Assembly (NCBI RefSeq): GCF_001458395.1
Contig: NZ_CYSR01000022.1
Span: 1-64,000, forward strand
DNA length: 64,000 bases
Direction of reading: 5' to 3'
From: Leisingera aquaemixtae
GTDB taxonomy: Bacteria > Pseudomonadota > Alphaproteobacteria > Rhodobacterales > Rhodobacteraceae
A program made the translations under genes and the position numbers. Of the stretch, positions 8,590 to 18,312 are shown piece by piece (the stretch's first letter is position 1; every line of letters begins with the position of its first letter). Below the pieces are notes generated by a model. It had not been told where the DNA came from and ran no database searches. It saw only the letters and a program-made list of their open reading frames with translations.

Positions 8590-8634
8590 GACCCGCCGCC
8601 ACTCCTCCTGGCGGTGCGTGTCAGCGGCTTTTTT
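8580..8634 (+). terminator. Leader terminator controlled by NasT
   Basis: Outer stem AAAGCCGCT (8580-8588) pairs with AGCGGCTTT (8623-8631). An inner hairpin CCGCC/GGCGG (8596-8600 with 8610-8614) stacks inside, and six T residues run from 8629 to 8634. It stands 48 bases before the nrtA start. The 5' arm is shared with ANTAR hairpin P2, giving two mutually exclusive folds. Confidence 0.9.
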
Positions 8635-8682
8635 CTGTTCCGTCCCCTGGGCGGGGCGCAGCTAGGAAAAGGAACCAACCCG

Positions 8683-10050
8683 ATGAAGACACTTATGATG
8701 GCGCTTGCGGCCTCGACTGCCCTTACCGGACCGGCATTGGCCGGAACATTGGAGCTGGAAAAGGATGTGCTGACCTTCGGCTTCATCAAGCTGACGGATA
8801 TGGCGCCGCTGGCGGTGGCTTATGAGAAGGGCTTTTTCGATGACGAGGGGCTGTTTGTCACGCTCGAAGCGCAGGCAAACTGGAAGGTCCTTCTGGATGG
8901 CGTGATCGGCGGCACCCTTGACGGCGCCCATATGCTGGCAGGCCAGCCGCTGGCCGCGACCATCGGTTATGGCACCGAAGCGCATATCGTCACACCGTTT
9001 TCCATGGATTTGAACGGCAACGGCATCACGCTCTCCAACGAAGTGTGGGAGATGATGAAACCGAACCTGCCCACGGATGCGGACGGCAAGATCGCGCATC
9101 CGATCTCCGCCTCTTTCCTGAAGCCGGTGATTGAGGACTTCAACGCCAAGGGCAAGCCCTTCAACATGGGCATGGTCTTCCCTGTCTCCACCCACAATTA
9201 TGAGCTGCGCTACTGGCTGGCAGCCGGCGGCATCAACCCTGGCTACTACTCGCCCGAAAACGTGACCGGCCAGATCGGCGCCGAAGTGTTCCTGTCGGTG
9301 ACCCCGCCGCCGCAGATGCCCGCCACGCTGGAGGCCGGCACGATCTCTGGCTACTGCGTGGGGGAGCCATGGAACCAGCAGGCTGTGTTCAAGGGCATCG
9401 GCGTTCCGGTCATCACCGATTACGAGCTGTGGAAGAACAACCCCGAAAAGGTGTTCGGCATCACCGCGGAATTCGCCGAGGAAAACCCGAACACCACGCT
9501 GGCGGTGGTCAAGGCGCTGATCCGCGCGGCCCAGTGGCTGGATGAAAACGAAAACGCCAACCGCCCCGAAGCGGTGGAGATCCTGTCGCGCCCCGATTAC
9601 GTCGGCGCCGACTATGAGGTGATCGCCAATTCGATGACCGGCACCTTCGAGTATGAGAAGGGCGACAAACGCGATGTTCCGGATTTCAACGTGTTCTTCC
9701 GCTACAACGCCACCTACCCGTTCTACTCGGACGCGGTCTGGTACCTGACCCAGATGCGCCGCTGGGGGCAGATCGCTGAACCCAAGCCCGACAGCTGGTA
9801 TGACGAGGTCGCCCGGTCGGTCTACAAGCCGGAGATTTACCTCGAAGCCGCAAAAATTCTGGTGGATGAGGGGCTTGCCAGTCCCGAGGACTTCCCCTGG
9901 GACAGCGATGGCTACAAGGCCCCGACGCCCGCAGAGGACATCATCGATGGCATCCCCTTCGATGGCAAAGCGCCCAACGCCTATATCGACAGCCTGCCGA
10001 TCGGACTGAAGGCCGGCCAAACCGTCGTCGGCAGCGCCATTCAGGGCTGA
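8683..10050 (+). CDS. nrtA: NrtA-type nitrate/nitrite ABC transporter binding protein
   Basis: A 455-residue secreted nitrate-binding protein, first gene after the NasT-controlled leader. Residues 1-20 form a Sec signal ([20 protein letters not shown]). The mature domain starts [21 protein letters not shown], as in NrtA/Cmp[20 protein letters not shown] and the C-terminal region rich in aromatic residues are conserved. The ATG at 8683 is preceded by AGGAAAAGGA. It delivers nitrate or nitrite to NrtB. Unlike NasS it carries an export signal, so the two paralogues have distinct jobs. Confidence 0.94.
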   Translation: MKTLMMALAASTALTGPALAGTLELEKDVLTFGFIKLTDMAPLAVAYEKGFFDDEGLFVTLEAQANWKVLLDGVIGGTLDGAHMLAGQPLAATIGYGTEAHIVTPFSMDLNGNGITLSNEVWEMMKPNLPTDADGKIAHPISASFLKPVIEDFNAKGKPFNMGMVFPVSTHNYELRYWLAAGGINPGYYSPENVTGQIGAEVFLSVTPPPQMPATLEAGTISGYCVGEPWNQQAVFKGIGVPVITDYELWKNNPEKVFGITAEFAEENPNTTLAVVKALIRAAQWLDENENANRPEAVEILSRPDYVGADYEVIANSMTGTFEYEKGDKRDVPDFNVFFRYNATYPFYSDAVWYLTQMRRWGQIAEPKPDSWYDEVARSVYKPEIYLEAAKILVDEGLASPEDFPWDSDGYKAPTPAEDIIDGIPFDGKAPNAYIDSLPIGLKAGQTVVGSAIQG

Positions 10051-10136
10051 CCCCGGACAGGAGGGCAGGGGGGCGGTGACCTAGCAAGAGCCGCCGCCGC
10101 TCCACGCCCTCCCCGCACGCATCAGAGGATGACACC

Positions 10137-11210
10137 ATGACGATCGCCGATCCCGACACGCTCAGCTCCGAGGCCCGCCGCGCCCGGCTGTTTACCCGCA
10201 TCAGCAAGATGGACGCCTGGTTTCAGGTCTTTGGCCTGGCCTGGGTCACCCCGGTGCTGAAAGCCGCCGCCGGGGACAATCCCAAGGCGCAGTTGAAGGA
10301 AATCTGGCGGCTGCTAGCAATTCCCGTCATCGCCATTGCCGGCTTCCTCATGCTCTGGGCTGTGCTGGCACCCAAGGTTCAGACCTCGCTGGGCGCCATT
10401 CCCGGCCCGGGTGCGGTGTGGACCGAAGCGGTGAACCTGCACCAGGATGCGCAGGCCAAGGCTGCCAAGGAGCGCGCCCACCACGAGAAGGTGGAGGCCC
10501 GCAACCAGCGCTTTATCGACCGCGGCCAGCCGGAACGGGTCAAGGACATCCCCTATACGGGCGCGCCGTCCTACTACCAGCAAATTTGGACGTCGATAAA
10601 GACCGTCTTCTTCGGCTTCCTGATTGCCGCCGCCGTGGCGATCCCGCTGGGCATTCTGGCCGGTCTGTCGCCCGCTGCGAACGCGGCCATCAATCCGCTG
10701 GTGCAGATTTTCAAACCAGTGTCGCCGCTGGCCTGGCTGCCAATCGTGACCATGGTTGTCTCGGCGCTTTATGCCACCAACGACGGGCTGTTCTCCAAGT
10801 CGTTCCTGGTCTCTGCCATCACCGTCACGCTGTGTTCGCTGTGGCCTGCGCTGATCAACACCGCATTGGGGGTGGCCTCCATCGACAAGGACCTGGTGAA
10901 TGTCTCCAAGGTTCTGAAAATGAACACCTATACCAAGATCACCAAGCTGGTGCTGCCCTCGGCCCTGCCGCTGATCTTCACTGGGCTGCGGTTGTCGCTC
11001 GGGGTCGGCTGGATGGTGCTGATCGCGGCAGAGATGCTGGCGCAGAACCCGGGCCTCGGCAAATTCGTCTGGGACGAGTTCCAGAACGGCTCCAGCCAGT
11101 CGCTGGCCCGGATCATCGTTGCGGTGCTGACCATCGGTATCATCGGCTTCCTCTTGGACCGGGTGATGTACGCGCTGCAGTCGCTGTTTACCTTCACGAA
11201 CAACCGGTGA
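10137..11210 (+). CDS. nrtB: NrtB nitrate ABC transporter permease
   Basis: A 357-residue inner-membrane permease. Compared with typical NrtB (about 275-300 residues) it has a longer N-terminal region, with a first membrane helix near 65-85 (LAIPVIAIAGFLMLWAVLA) and a charged periplasmic segment rich in Lys/Arg/Glu before the permease core. The core carries VFFGFLIAAAVAIPLG, LIQ-type helices and the EAA-like loop near ASIDKDLVNVSKVLKMN. It follows nrtA by 86 bp; a G-rich stretch between them may adjust expression. Its partners are the double ATPase directly downstream. Confidence 0.93.
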   Translation: MTIADPDTLSSEARRARLFTRISKMDAWFQVFGLAWVTPVLKAAAGDNPKAQLKEIWRLLAIPVIAIAGFLMLWAVLAPKVQTSLGAIPGPGAVWTEAVNLHQDAQAKAAKERAHHEKVEARNQRFIDRGQPERVKDIPYTGAPSYYQQIWTSIKTVFFGFLIAAAVAIPLGILAGLSPAANAAINPLVQIFKPVSPLAWLPIVTMVVSALYATNDGLFSKSFLVSAITVTLCSLWPALINTALGVASIDKDLVNVSKVLKMNTYTKITKLVLPSALPLIFTGLRLSLGVGWMVLIAAEMLAQNPGLGKFVWDEFQNGSSQSLARIIVAVLTIGIIGFLLDRVMYALQSLFTFTNNR

Positions 11211-11216
11211 GCCGCC

Positions 11217-12899
11217 ATGAGCATTCTTGAATTTAGAAAAGTCTCCAAGAGCTTTAGCGAGGGCACCAGCCGCACGCAAGTTCTGAAAAACATCAGCCTC
11301 AGTGTTCAGGAGGGCGAGTTCCTTGTGCTGCTGGGCTTCTCCGGCACCGGCAAGACAACCCTGATCAACCTGATGGCCGGGCTGGATAGGCCGTCGCAGG
11401 GCACCGCCTCCTATCGGGGCAGGGAAATCACCGGCCCCGGTCCGGAGCGCGGCGTGATTTTCCAAAGCTATTCGCTGATGCCCTGGCTGACGGTGAGCGG
11501 CAATGTTGCGCTGGCGGTGGACACCGTGTTTCCCGGCCTGCCCAAAGCGGAAAAACAGGCGAAAGTGGACCATTACGTCAATATGGTCGGCCTCAGCCAT
11601 GCCGCCAGCCGCCGCCCGGTGGAATTGTCGGGGGGCATGCGCCAGCGGGTGAATGTGGCCCGCGCCCTGGCGATGGACCCGGAGATGCTCTTGCTGGATG
11701 AGCCGCTGTCGGCGCTGGATGCGCTGACCCGCGCCAATCTGGCGGAGGAGATCGAGATGATCTGGGAGGCGGACAAGAAGACCTGCGTGCTGATTACCAA
11801 TGACGTGGACGAGGCGATCCTCCTGGCCGACCGCATCATCGCGCTGAACCCGGACGGCAGCCTGGGAGAGGCGTTCCAAGTCACCATTCCCCGCCCGCGC
11901 GACCGTTCCGCGATGAACACGGACGAGACCTTCAAGCGGCTGCGGGCAGAGGTCACGTCCTACCTGATGGACGTGGGGGTCAAGGCCAGGATCGAAGGCT
12001 CGAAGATCCTGCCGAACGTGACCCCGATCCACGGTTTGCCTGCTGCCGTGGCCGAAGCCTCGAAGTCGCTGACAGAAGAACGCTTTCTGGATTTCTCGCA
12101 GCTGCACAAGATCTATCCGACGCCCAAGGGGCCGCTGACCGTGGTCGAGGATTTCAACCTCAAGATCAACAAGGGCGAATTCATCTCGCTGATCGGCCAC
12201 TCGGGCTGCGGCAAGTCCACCGTGCTGACCATGGCGGCCGGGCTGAACCCGATTTCCAAGGGGGCGATCAAGCTGGACCGCCGCCACGTCGAGGGCGCCG
12301 ACCCGGAGCGCGCCGTTGTGTTCCAGTCGCCCAACCTGTTTCCCTGGCTGACCGCCCGCGAAAACTGCGCCATCGGAGTCGACAAGGTCTATCCCAAGGC
12401 GTCCCAGGCGGAGCGGCAGGACGTGGTGGAATACTACCTGGAGCGCGTCGGCCTGGCGGACGCGATGGACAAGCCCGCGCATGCCATGTCGAACGGCATG
12501 CAGCAGCGGGTCGGCATCGCTCGGGCCTTTGCCCTGTCGCCCAAGCTGCTGCTGCTGGATGAGCCCTTCGGCATGCTCGACAGCCTCACCCGATGGGAGT
12601 TGCAGGAGGTGCTGATGGAGGTCTGGAGCCGCACCAAGGTGACCGCCATCTGCGTGACCCATGACGTGGACGAGGCAATCCTGCTGGCGGACCGGGTGGT
12701 GATGATGACCAACGGCCCGCAGGCCACCATCGGCAAGATCACCGACGTGGACCTGCCGCGCCCGCGCACCCGCAAGGCGCTGCTGGAGCACCCTGATTAT
12801 TACAGCTACCGGCAGGAGGTGCTCGATTTCCTCGAAGAATACGAGCACGGGACCAAACCCGCCGCCAAACCGGCCGCAGACAAGATAGCAGCGGAGTGA
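11217..12899 (+). CDS. NrtC/NrtD-like fused double ATP-binding protein
   Basis: A 560-residue protein with two complete ABC ATPase domains. Domain 1 (about 1-260) has Walker A GFSGTGKTT, signature LSGGMRQRVNVARALA and Walker B LLLDEPLSALDA. Domain 2 (about 290-540) has GHSGCGKST, a divergent signature MSNGMQQRVGIARAFA and LLLDEPFGMLDS. In cyanobacteria NrtC and NrtD are separate ATPases; here both nucleotide-binding sites are on one chain. Domain 1 lacks the classical histidine after Walker B (VLITND instead of VTHD), so the two sites may be unequal. No NrtC-type binding-protein domain is attached. It lies 6 bp after nrtB. Confidence 0.92.
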   Translation: MSILEFRKVSKSFSEGTSRTQVLKNISLSVQEGEFLVLLGFSGTGKTTLINLMAGLDRPSQGTASYRGREITGPGPERGVIFQSYSLMPWLTVSGNVALAVDTVFPGLPKAEKQAKVDHYVNMVGLSHAASRRPVELSGGMRQRVNVARALAMDPEMLLLDEPLSALDALTRANLAEEIEMIWEADKKTCVLITNDVDEAILLADRIIALNPDGSLGEAFQVTIPRPRDRSAMNTDETFKRLRAEVTSYLMDVGVKARIEGSKILPNVTPIHGLPAAVAEASKSLTEERFLDFSQLHKIYPTPKGPLTVVEDFNLKINKGEFISLIGHSGCGKSTVLTMAAGLNPISKGAIKLDRRHVEGADPERAVVFQSPNLFPWLTARENCAIGVDKVYPKASQAERQDVVEYYLERVGLADAMDKPAHAMSNGMQQRVGIARAFALSPKLLLLDEPFGMLDSLTRWELQEVLMEVWSRTKVTAICVTHDVDEAILLADRVVMMTNGPQATIGKITDVDLPRPRTRKALLEHPDYYSYRQEVLDFLEEYEHGTKPAAKPAADKIAAE

Positions 12900-12903
12900 G
12901 ACC

Positions 12904-15345
12904 ATGACCCAGAAACTCGTCATTATCGGGGCCGGCATGGCCTCCGGCCGGGTGATCGAGCATCTGCTCGATGCAGACCCCGGCGCCTATGACATTACCC
13001 TGTTCAACGCCGAGCCGCGCGGCAATTACAACCGCATCATGCTGAGCCCGGTGCTGTCGGGTGAAAAGATCTATGAGGAGATCGTCACCCATTCGGACGA
13101 CTGGTACGTGGAGCGCGGCATCACCTGCCGCTTCGGCGAACATGTGGTGAAGATCGACCGCGAGATGAAGGTGGTCGAGGGCGAAAACGGCCATGTGCCC
13201 TATGACAAGCTGGTGATCGCCACCGGCTCCGCCCCCTTTATCATCCCGGTGCCGGGACACGACCTGCCGGGGGTGATCTCTTACCGCGACCTGGACGACA
13301 CCAACGCGATGATCGAGGCCGCCGCAAAGGGCGGCAAGGCGGTGGTGATCGGCGGCGGGCTGCTGGGTCTGGAAGCCGCCGCAGGGCTCAAGGAACGCGG
13401 CATGGATGTGACCGTGCTGCACCTGATGGGCCATCTTATGGAGCGCCAGCTGGATGAGGCCGCCGGGTATCTCTTGCGCAAGGATCTGGAGGCACGGGGC
13501 ATCACCGTAAAAACCCAGGCCTCGACCAAGGCGATCCTGGGCGAGGACCGCGCCCGGGCGGTGCTCTTGGAAAGCGGCGAGACGCTGGGAGCCGATCTGG
13601 TGGTGATGGCGGTGGGCATCCGCCCGGAAACCCGGCTGGCCAATGACGCGCATCTGGATGTGGCCCGCGGCATCGAGGTGAACGCGCAGATGCAGACCTC
13701 CGATCCCGATATCTACGCGGTCGGCGAATGCGTGGAGTTCGACGGCCATCTGTTTGGCCTCGTTGCGCCGCTCTACGACCAGGCCAAGGTTCTGGCGGAC
13801 AGCCTGCTGGGCCGGCCCAACGTCTTCGTGGTCAAGGAACTGGCGACCAAGCTCAAAGTCACCGGCTGCGATCTGTTCAGTGCCGGGGACTTCGCGGAGG
13901 GCGAAACCCGCGAGGACATTGTCTTCCGCGACCCCGCCCGCGGTATCTACAAGCGGCTGGTGATCGAGGACGACAAGCTGATGGGCGCGGTGATGTACGG
14001 CGACACCGCCGACGGCAGCTGGTTCTTCGGTCTGATTAAAGACGGCACAGAAATCGAAGAGATGCGCGAGACGCTGATCTTCGGTCCGGCCTTCCAGGGG
14101 GGCGCCTCCGCGGACCCTCTGTCAGCCGTTGCAGCCTTGCCGCCTGAGGCGGAGATCTGCGGCTGCAACGGCGTTTGCAAGGGACAGATCACCAGCGCCA
14201 TCGAAGGCGGCGCCACCGACCTCGGCGCGATCCGCGCCACCACCAAGGCCAGCGCCTCCTGCGGTACCTGCACCGGGCTGGTGGAGCAGCTGCTGTCGGT
14301 GACGCTCGGCGACGGCTACGCCGCCCCGCAGGCGCAGCCGATCTGCGGCTGCACCCAGCACACCCACGAGGACGTGCGCCGCCTGATCAAGTCGCAAGAG
14401 CTGAAAAGCCAGGCCGCGGTCTGGCAGGAGCTTGGCTGGACCACCCCCAACGGCTGCCATGTCTGCCGCCCTGCGGTGAACTATTACCTCCTGGCGGACT
14501 GGCCGCTGGAATACCGCGACGACCCGCAAAGCCGTTTCGTGAACGAGCGCAAACACGCCAACATCCAGAAGGACGGCACCTTTTCCGTGGTGCCGCGCAT
14601 GTGGGGCGGCATCACCACCCCGGATGAGCTGCGCGCCATCGCCGATGCCGCCGACAAATACGACGTGCCAACGGTCAAGGTCACCGGCGGTCAGCGCATT
14701 GATCTCTTGGGTGTCAGGGGCGAGGACTTGCCCGGCATATGGTCCGATCTGAACCGCGCCGGGCTGGTTTCGGGCCACGCTTATTCCAAGGGGCTGCGCA
14801 CGGTTAAAACCTGCGTCGGCACCGATCACTGCCGCTTTGGCACCCAGGACTCGACTGGCCTCGGCATCAAGCTGGAGAAACACCTGTGGGGGGCCTGGAC
14901 GCCGCACAAGTTGAAGCTTGCGGTCTCCGGCTGCCCGCGCAACTGCGCCGAGGCAACCTGCAAGGATATCGGCGTCGTCTGTGTCGACAGCGGCTACGAG
15001 ATCCACGTCGGCGGCGCTGCGGGGATGGAGATCAAGGGCACTGAGGTCTTGTGCAAGGTGACGAGTGAGGAGGAGGCGGTCGAGGTGATCTCTGCCATGA
15101 CCCAGATCTACCGCGAAAACGCCCGCTATCTGGACCGGATCTACAAATGGCTGGCCAGGGTCGGCCTTGACTGGGTCAAGGCGCAGATCGTCGACGACCT
15201 TGAGAACCGCAGGGCGCTGGCGGAGCGGTTTGCGCTGTCGCAATCCGTCTACCGCAAGGACCCGTGGGCCGAGCACGCACAGAACAGCACCACGCGGGCG
15301 CAATACGCGCCGCTTGCCAATCTCACACTGGAGGCTGCGGAATGA
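12904..15345 (+). CDS. nirB: Assimilatory nitrite reductase large subunit NirB (NasB)
   Basis: An 813-residue siroheme nitrite reductase. It has an FAD/NAD(P)H-binding pyridine-nucleotide oxidoreductase module (IIGAGMASGRVIEHL at the start, VVIGGGLLGLEAAAGL near 150), two BFD-type [2Fe-2S] segments around ICGCNGVCKGQ and ICGCTQHTHEDV, the ferredoxin-like half domain, and the [4Fe-4S]/siroheme ligands in KTCVGTDHCRFG and SGCPRNCAEATCKD. It reduces nitrite to ammonium with six electrons in the cytoplasm. It overlaps nirD by 4 bp. The enzyme needs siroheme, and the cobA gene that should help make it is a broken remnant further downstream. Confidence 0.97.
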   Translation: MTQKLVIIGAGMASGRVIEHLLDADPGAYDITLFNAEPRGNYNRIMLSPVLSGEKIYEEIVTHSDDWYVERGITCRFGEHVVKIDREMKVVEGENGHVPYDKLVIATGSAPFIIPVPGHDLPGVISYRDLDDTNAMIEAAAKGGKAVVIGGGLLGLEAAAGLKERGMDVTVLHLMGHLMERQLDEAAGYLLRKDLEARGITVKTQASTKAILGEDRARAVLLESGETLGADLVVMAVGIRPETRLANDAHLDVARGIEVNAQMQTSDPDIYAVGECVEFDGHLFGLVAPLYDQAKVLADSLLGRPNVFVVKELATKLKVTGCDLFSAGDFAEGETREDIVFRDPARGIYKRLVIEDDKLMGAVMYGDTADGSWFFGLIKDGTEIEEMRETLIFGPAFQGGASADPLSAVAALPPEAEICGCNGVCKGQITSAIEGGATDLGAIRATTKASASCGTCTGLVEQLLSVTLGDGYAAPQAQPICGCTQHTHEDVRRLIKSQELKSQAAVWQELGWTTPNGCHVCRPAVNYYLLADWPLEYRDDPQSRFVNERKHANIQKDGTFSVVPRMWGGITTPDELRAIADAADKYDVPTVKVTGGQRIDLLGVRGEDLPGIWSDLNRAGLVSGHAYSKGLRTVKTCVGTDHCRFGTQDSTGLGIKLEKHLWGAWTPHKLKLAVSGCPRNCAEATCKDIGVVCVDSGYEIHVGGAAGMEIKGTEVLCKVTSEEEAVEVISAMTQIYRENARYLDRIYKWLARVGLDWVKAQIVDDLENRRALAERFALSQSVYRKDPWAEHAQNSTTRAQYAPLANLTLEAAE

Positions 15346-15674
15346 ACTGGATCGACATCGGCCAAATCGACGACATCCCGCTGCACGGCGCCCGGGTGGT
15401 GAAAACCCCCGTCGGCTGCGTCGCCCTGTTCCGCACCGGAGAGGACGAGGTCTTTGCCGCCGATGACCGCTGCCCGCACAAGGGCGGCCCGCTGTCCGAA
15501 GGCATCGTGCACGGCCAAAGCGTCACCTGTCCGCTGCACAACTGGGTGTTCGACCTGAACACCGGCCAGGCGCAGGGAGCAGATGAAGGCCGGATCGGCA
15601 CCTACCCGGTGCGCGTCGAAGGCGGCCGTCTTCTGATCGACGGCGATGCAATCGGCAAGCGGAGCGCCGCGTGA
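15342..15674 (+). CDS. nirD: Nitrite reductase small subunit NirD (NasG), Rieske [2Fe-2S]
   Basis: A 110-residue Rieske-type protein. The cluster ligands are Cys-x-His in DDRCPHKGGPLSEG and Cys-x2-His in VTCPLHNWVFDL. It is the electron-transfer partner of NirB. The start at 15342 overlaps the nirB stop as ATGA, which fixes it better than upstream in-frame ATGs. Its own stop overlaps the start of the nitrate reductase gene, so three reductase proteins are translationally coupled. Confidence 0.95.
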   Translation: MNWIDIGQIDDIPLHGARVVKTPVGCVALFRTGEDEVFAADDRCPHKGGPLSEGIVHGQSVTCPLHNWVFDLNTGQAQGADEGRIGTYPVRVEGGRLLIDGDAIGKRSAA

Positions 15675-18304
15675 TGCCCGGTGCGGATTGCCGGGAAACC
15701 CGCTCCGCCTGCCCCTATTGCGGCACCGGCTGCGGCGTGCTGCTGCGCCCGGATGGCGCGGGCGGGCTGGCGGTGCGCGGCGACCCCGATCACCCGGCCA
15801 ACCGCGGGCGGCTCTGCTCCAAGGGGCTGGCGCTGGGGGAGACGCTGGGGCTGGAGGGCCGCCTGCTGGCGCCGCAAGTGAACGGCCAGGAGACGGATTG
15901 GGACAGTGCTCTGGACCTGGTGGCCGCCAGGTTCCGGCAGGCGGTGGACCGGCACGGCCCGGACAGCGTCGGGTTCTACCTGTCGGGCCAGATGCTGACC
16001 GAAGACTACTATGTCGCCAACAAGCTGATGAAGGGATTCCTTGGCTCGGCCAATATCGACACCAACTCGCGCCTGTGCATGGCCTCCACCGTCGCGGGCC
16101 ACAAACGCGCCTTCGGCACCGACACGGTGCCCGGCACCTATGATGACCTCGACCAGGCGGACCTGATCGTCCTGGCGGGCTCCAATCTCGCCTGGTGCCA
16201 CCCGGTTCTGTACCAGCGCATCCTCGCCGCCCGCGAAAAGCGCGGCACCAAGCTGGTGGTGATCGACCCGCGGCGCACGGCGAGCTGCGATCAGGCGGAC
16301 ATGCATCTGAAACTTCGGGCAGGCAGCGACGTGGCGCTGTTCAACCGGCTTTTGACCGGGCTTTATGAGGGCGGCGCGCTGGACGCGGAGTATTTGCAGC
16401 ATGTGGAGGGGCTGGGAGGCGCGCTGGAAGCCGCCTTTGCGAGCGATGCCTCCGTCACCGGGTTGTCTGACAGCGAAATCGCAGCCTTCTGCCGCATCTG
16501 GATGGGCACTGAAAAGGTGGTGACCATCTTCAGCCAGGGAGTGAACCAGTCCATCTCCGGCACGGACAAGGTGAACGCGATCCTGAACTGCCATCTGGCA
16601 ACCGGCCGCATTGGCAAACCCGGTTGCGGCCCCTTCTCGGTGACAGGCCAGCCGAACGCGATGGGCGGGCGCGAGGTTGGCGGACTGGCCAATATGCTGG
16701 CCTGCCATATGGATCTGGAAAACCGCAGCCACCGCGCGGCGGTGCAGGAATTCTGGTGTGCCCCCGCAATGCCGGACCGGCCCGGGCTGAAGGCGGTCGA
16801 CCTGTTCCGCGCGGCAGGCGACGGGCGGCTCAAGGCGCTGTGGATCATCCATACCAACCCCGCCGTCACCATGCCTGAGGCCGATGCCGTGCGGGCCGCG
16901 ATCAAGGCCTGCGACTTCACCGTTGTGAGCGACATCACCGCGGCAACCGACACCGCGCGGCTGGCGGATGTGCTGTTGCCTGCCGCGGCTTGGGCCGAGA
17001 AGGATGGCACTGTCACCAATTCGGACCGCACCATCAGCCGCCAGCGCGCTGTCTTGCCGCCGCCGGGCCTAGCGCGCCCGGACTGGGACATTCTGGCAGA
17101 CGCGGGCAGGCGGATGGGCTGGAGTGCGGCCTTCGATTATCAGTCTCCGGCGCAAATCTTCCGGGAGCATGCCGTATTGTCCGGCCTGGCCGGCAGCTTC
17201 GGGCTGGATTTCGACATTTCCGGCCTCAGCCGCATATCCGATTCTGACTACGAGAGCCTGGGCCCGGTCCGCTGGCCGGTGAGCCGGAACCGGCAGGGCG
17301 GCCGGTTCTTTGCGGACGGGCAGTTCTTTCACCCGGACGGAAAGGCCCGCATGCTGCCGGTCCGCTGGCGCCCTCCGGCGTCTGCGCCGGACCGCCAGTA
17401 TCCGTTCCGCCTCAACACAGGCCGAATCCGGGACCAGTGGCACACGATGACCCGCACCGGACGGGCTGCCCGCCTGTCAGGGCATCTGGCCGAACCCTTT
17501 GCCGATATCCACCCGGAGGACGCCCGGCGGCTGGGAGTACAGCCCGCTGACCTGCTGCGCCTCAGCAGCCCGTCTGGGCAGGCCATCCTGCGCGCGCGGA
17601 TCACCTCCGATGTGCAGCCCGGCGATCTGTTCGTGCCGATCCACTGGACCGGCGAAACCGCCCCTTCGGCGTGTGTTGATACCCTTGTCGCCGCTGCCGT
17701 TGATCCTGTTTCGGGGCAGCCGGAAAGCAAAGCCGCCGTTGTTGCGGCGGAGCGCTGGCAGCCGGCCTGGTACGGGTTTGCCGTATCCTGCCGGCCGATG
17801 GCTCCCCGGTCAGAGTACTGGGCCATGGCACGCACGGAAGCCGGGTACCGTGCAGAACTGGCCGGGGTGTCTCCGCTTGCTGATCCGGAGGCCGCGGCAC
17901 GGGATCTGTTCGCCCAGCCCGAGGCCGGGGTGCAGATAATGACAGACAGCGGCAAAGGCAGTACCCGGCTGGCGCTGTTTCATAACGGCAAGGTCATGGC
18001 AGCGCTGTTCACCGCGCCGGACCCGGTGGCGGTCAGCCGGGACTACCTGGCGGGACTGCCGGGCACCAGCGCGGAAGGTGTTCTGACCGGCATTCCGGCA
18101 GCAGACCGGCCCGACCCCGGCCCGGTGGTCTGCGCCTGCTTCAACGTCGGGGCCAACACCATTTTGAACGCCATCCAAAGCGGCGGGCTGGTGAGCATTG
18201 CGGACGTCGGCACTGCCTTGCACGCGGGAACAAACTGCGGCTCCTGCCGTCCTGACATCGCTGAATTGCTAGCGCGGCGCCCGTTCCGGCAGGCCGCGGA
18301 ATAG
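15674..18304 (+). CDS. nasA: Assimilatory nitrate reductase catalytic subunit (Mo-bisMGD)
   Basis: An 876-residue cytoplasmic molybdoenzyme (called NasC in Paracoccus) that reduces nitrate to nitrite. The N-terminal [4Fe-4S] ligands are in CPYCGTGCGVLL and RGRLCSKGLALG. The molybdopterin domains follow (NTNSRLCMAS, GSNLAWCHPVL, NMLACHMD), then the C-terminal MGD domain (NTGRIRDQWHTMTRTG). The last 60 residues form a BFD-like [2Fe-2S] domain (VVCACFNV, TNCGSCRPD), as in enzymes that take electrons from a ferredoxin-type chain. The start may be GTG 15671 or ATG 15674, both overlapping nirD. It ends the nitrate operon; no separate nasD/nasH flavoprotein is seen. Confidence 0.95.
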   Translation: MPGADCRETRSACPYCGTGCGVLLRPDGAGGLAVRGDPDHPANRGRLCSKGLALGETLGLEGRLLAPQVNGQETDWDSALDLVAARFRQAVDRHGPDSVGFYLSGQMLTEDYYVANKLMKGFLGSANIDTNSRLCMASTVAGHKRAFGTDTVPGTYDDLDQADLIVLAGSNLAWCHPVLYQRILAAREKRGTKLVVIDPRRTASCDQADMHLKLRAGSDVALFNRLLTGLYEGGALDAEYLQHVEGLGGALEAAFASDASVTGLSDSEIAAFCRIWMGTEKVVTIFSQGVNQSISGTDKVNAILNCHLATGRIGKPGCGPFSVTGQPNAMGGREVGGLANMLACHMDLENRSHRAAVQEFWCAPAMPDRPGLKAVDLFRAAGDGRLKALWIIHTNPAVTMPEADAVRAAIKACDFTVVSDITAATDTARLADVLLPAAAWAEKDGTVTNSDRTISRQRAVLPPPGLARPDWDILADAGRRMGWSAAFDYQSPAQIFREHAVLSGLAGSFGLDFDISGLSRISDSDYESLGPVRWPVSRNRQGGRFFADGQFFHPDGKARMLPVRWRPPASAPDRQYPFRLNTGRIRDQWHTMTRTGRAARLSGHLAEPFADIHPEDARRLGVQPADLLRLSSPSGQAILRARITSDVQPGDLFVPIHWTGETAPSACVDTLVAAAVDPVSGQPESKAAVVAAERWQPAWYGFAVSCRPMAPRSEYWAMARTEAGYRAELAGVSPLADPEAAARDLFAQPEAGVQIMTDSGKGSTRLALFHNGKVMAALFTAPDPVAVSRDYLAGLPGTSAEGVLTGIPAADRPDPGPVVCACFNVGANTILNAIQSGGLVSIADVGTALHAGTNCGSCRPDIAELLARRPFRQAAE

Positions 18305-18312
18305 GACGGCTC

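Noticed and set aside
10314-12938. An 874-codon minus-strand open frame opposite nrtB and nrtCD
   Set aside because: Antisense shadow of well-supported transporter genes; composition (His, Gln, Arg rich) is that of a reversed frame.
12904-18304. A CRISPR array or tRNA gene anywhere in the window
   Set aside because: No regularly spaced direct repeats and no cloverleaf with a TTCGAAT-type arm was recognised on either strand by reading; the checked stretches were all protein coding or unstructured spacers.
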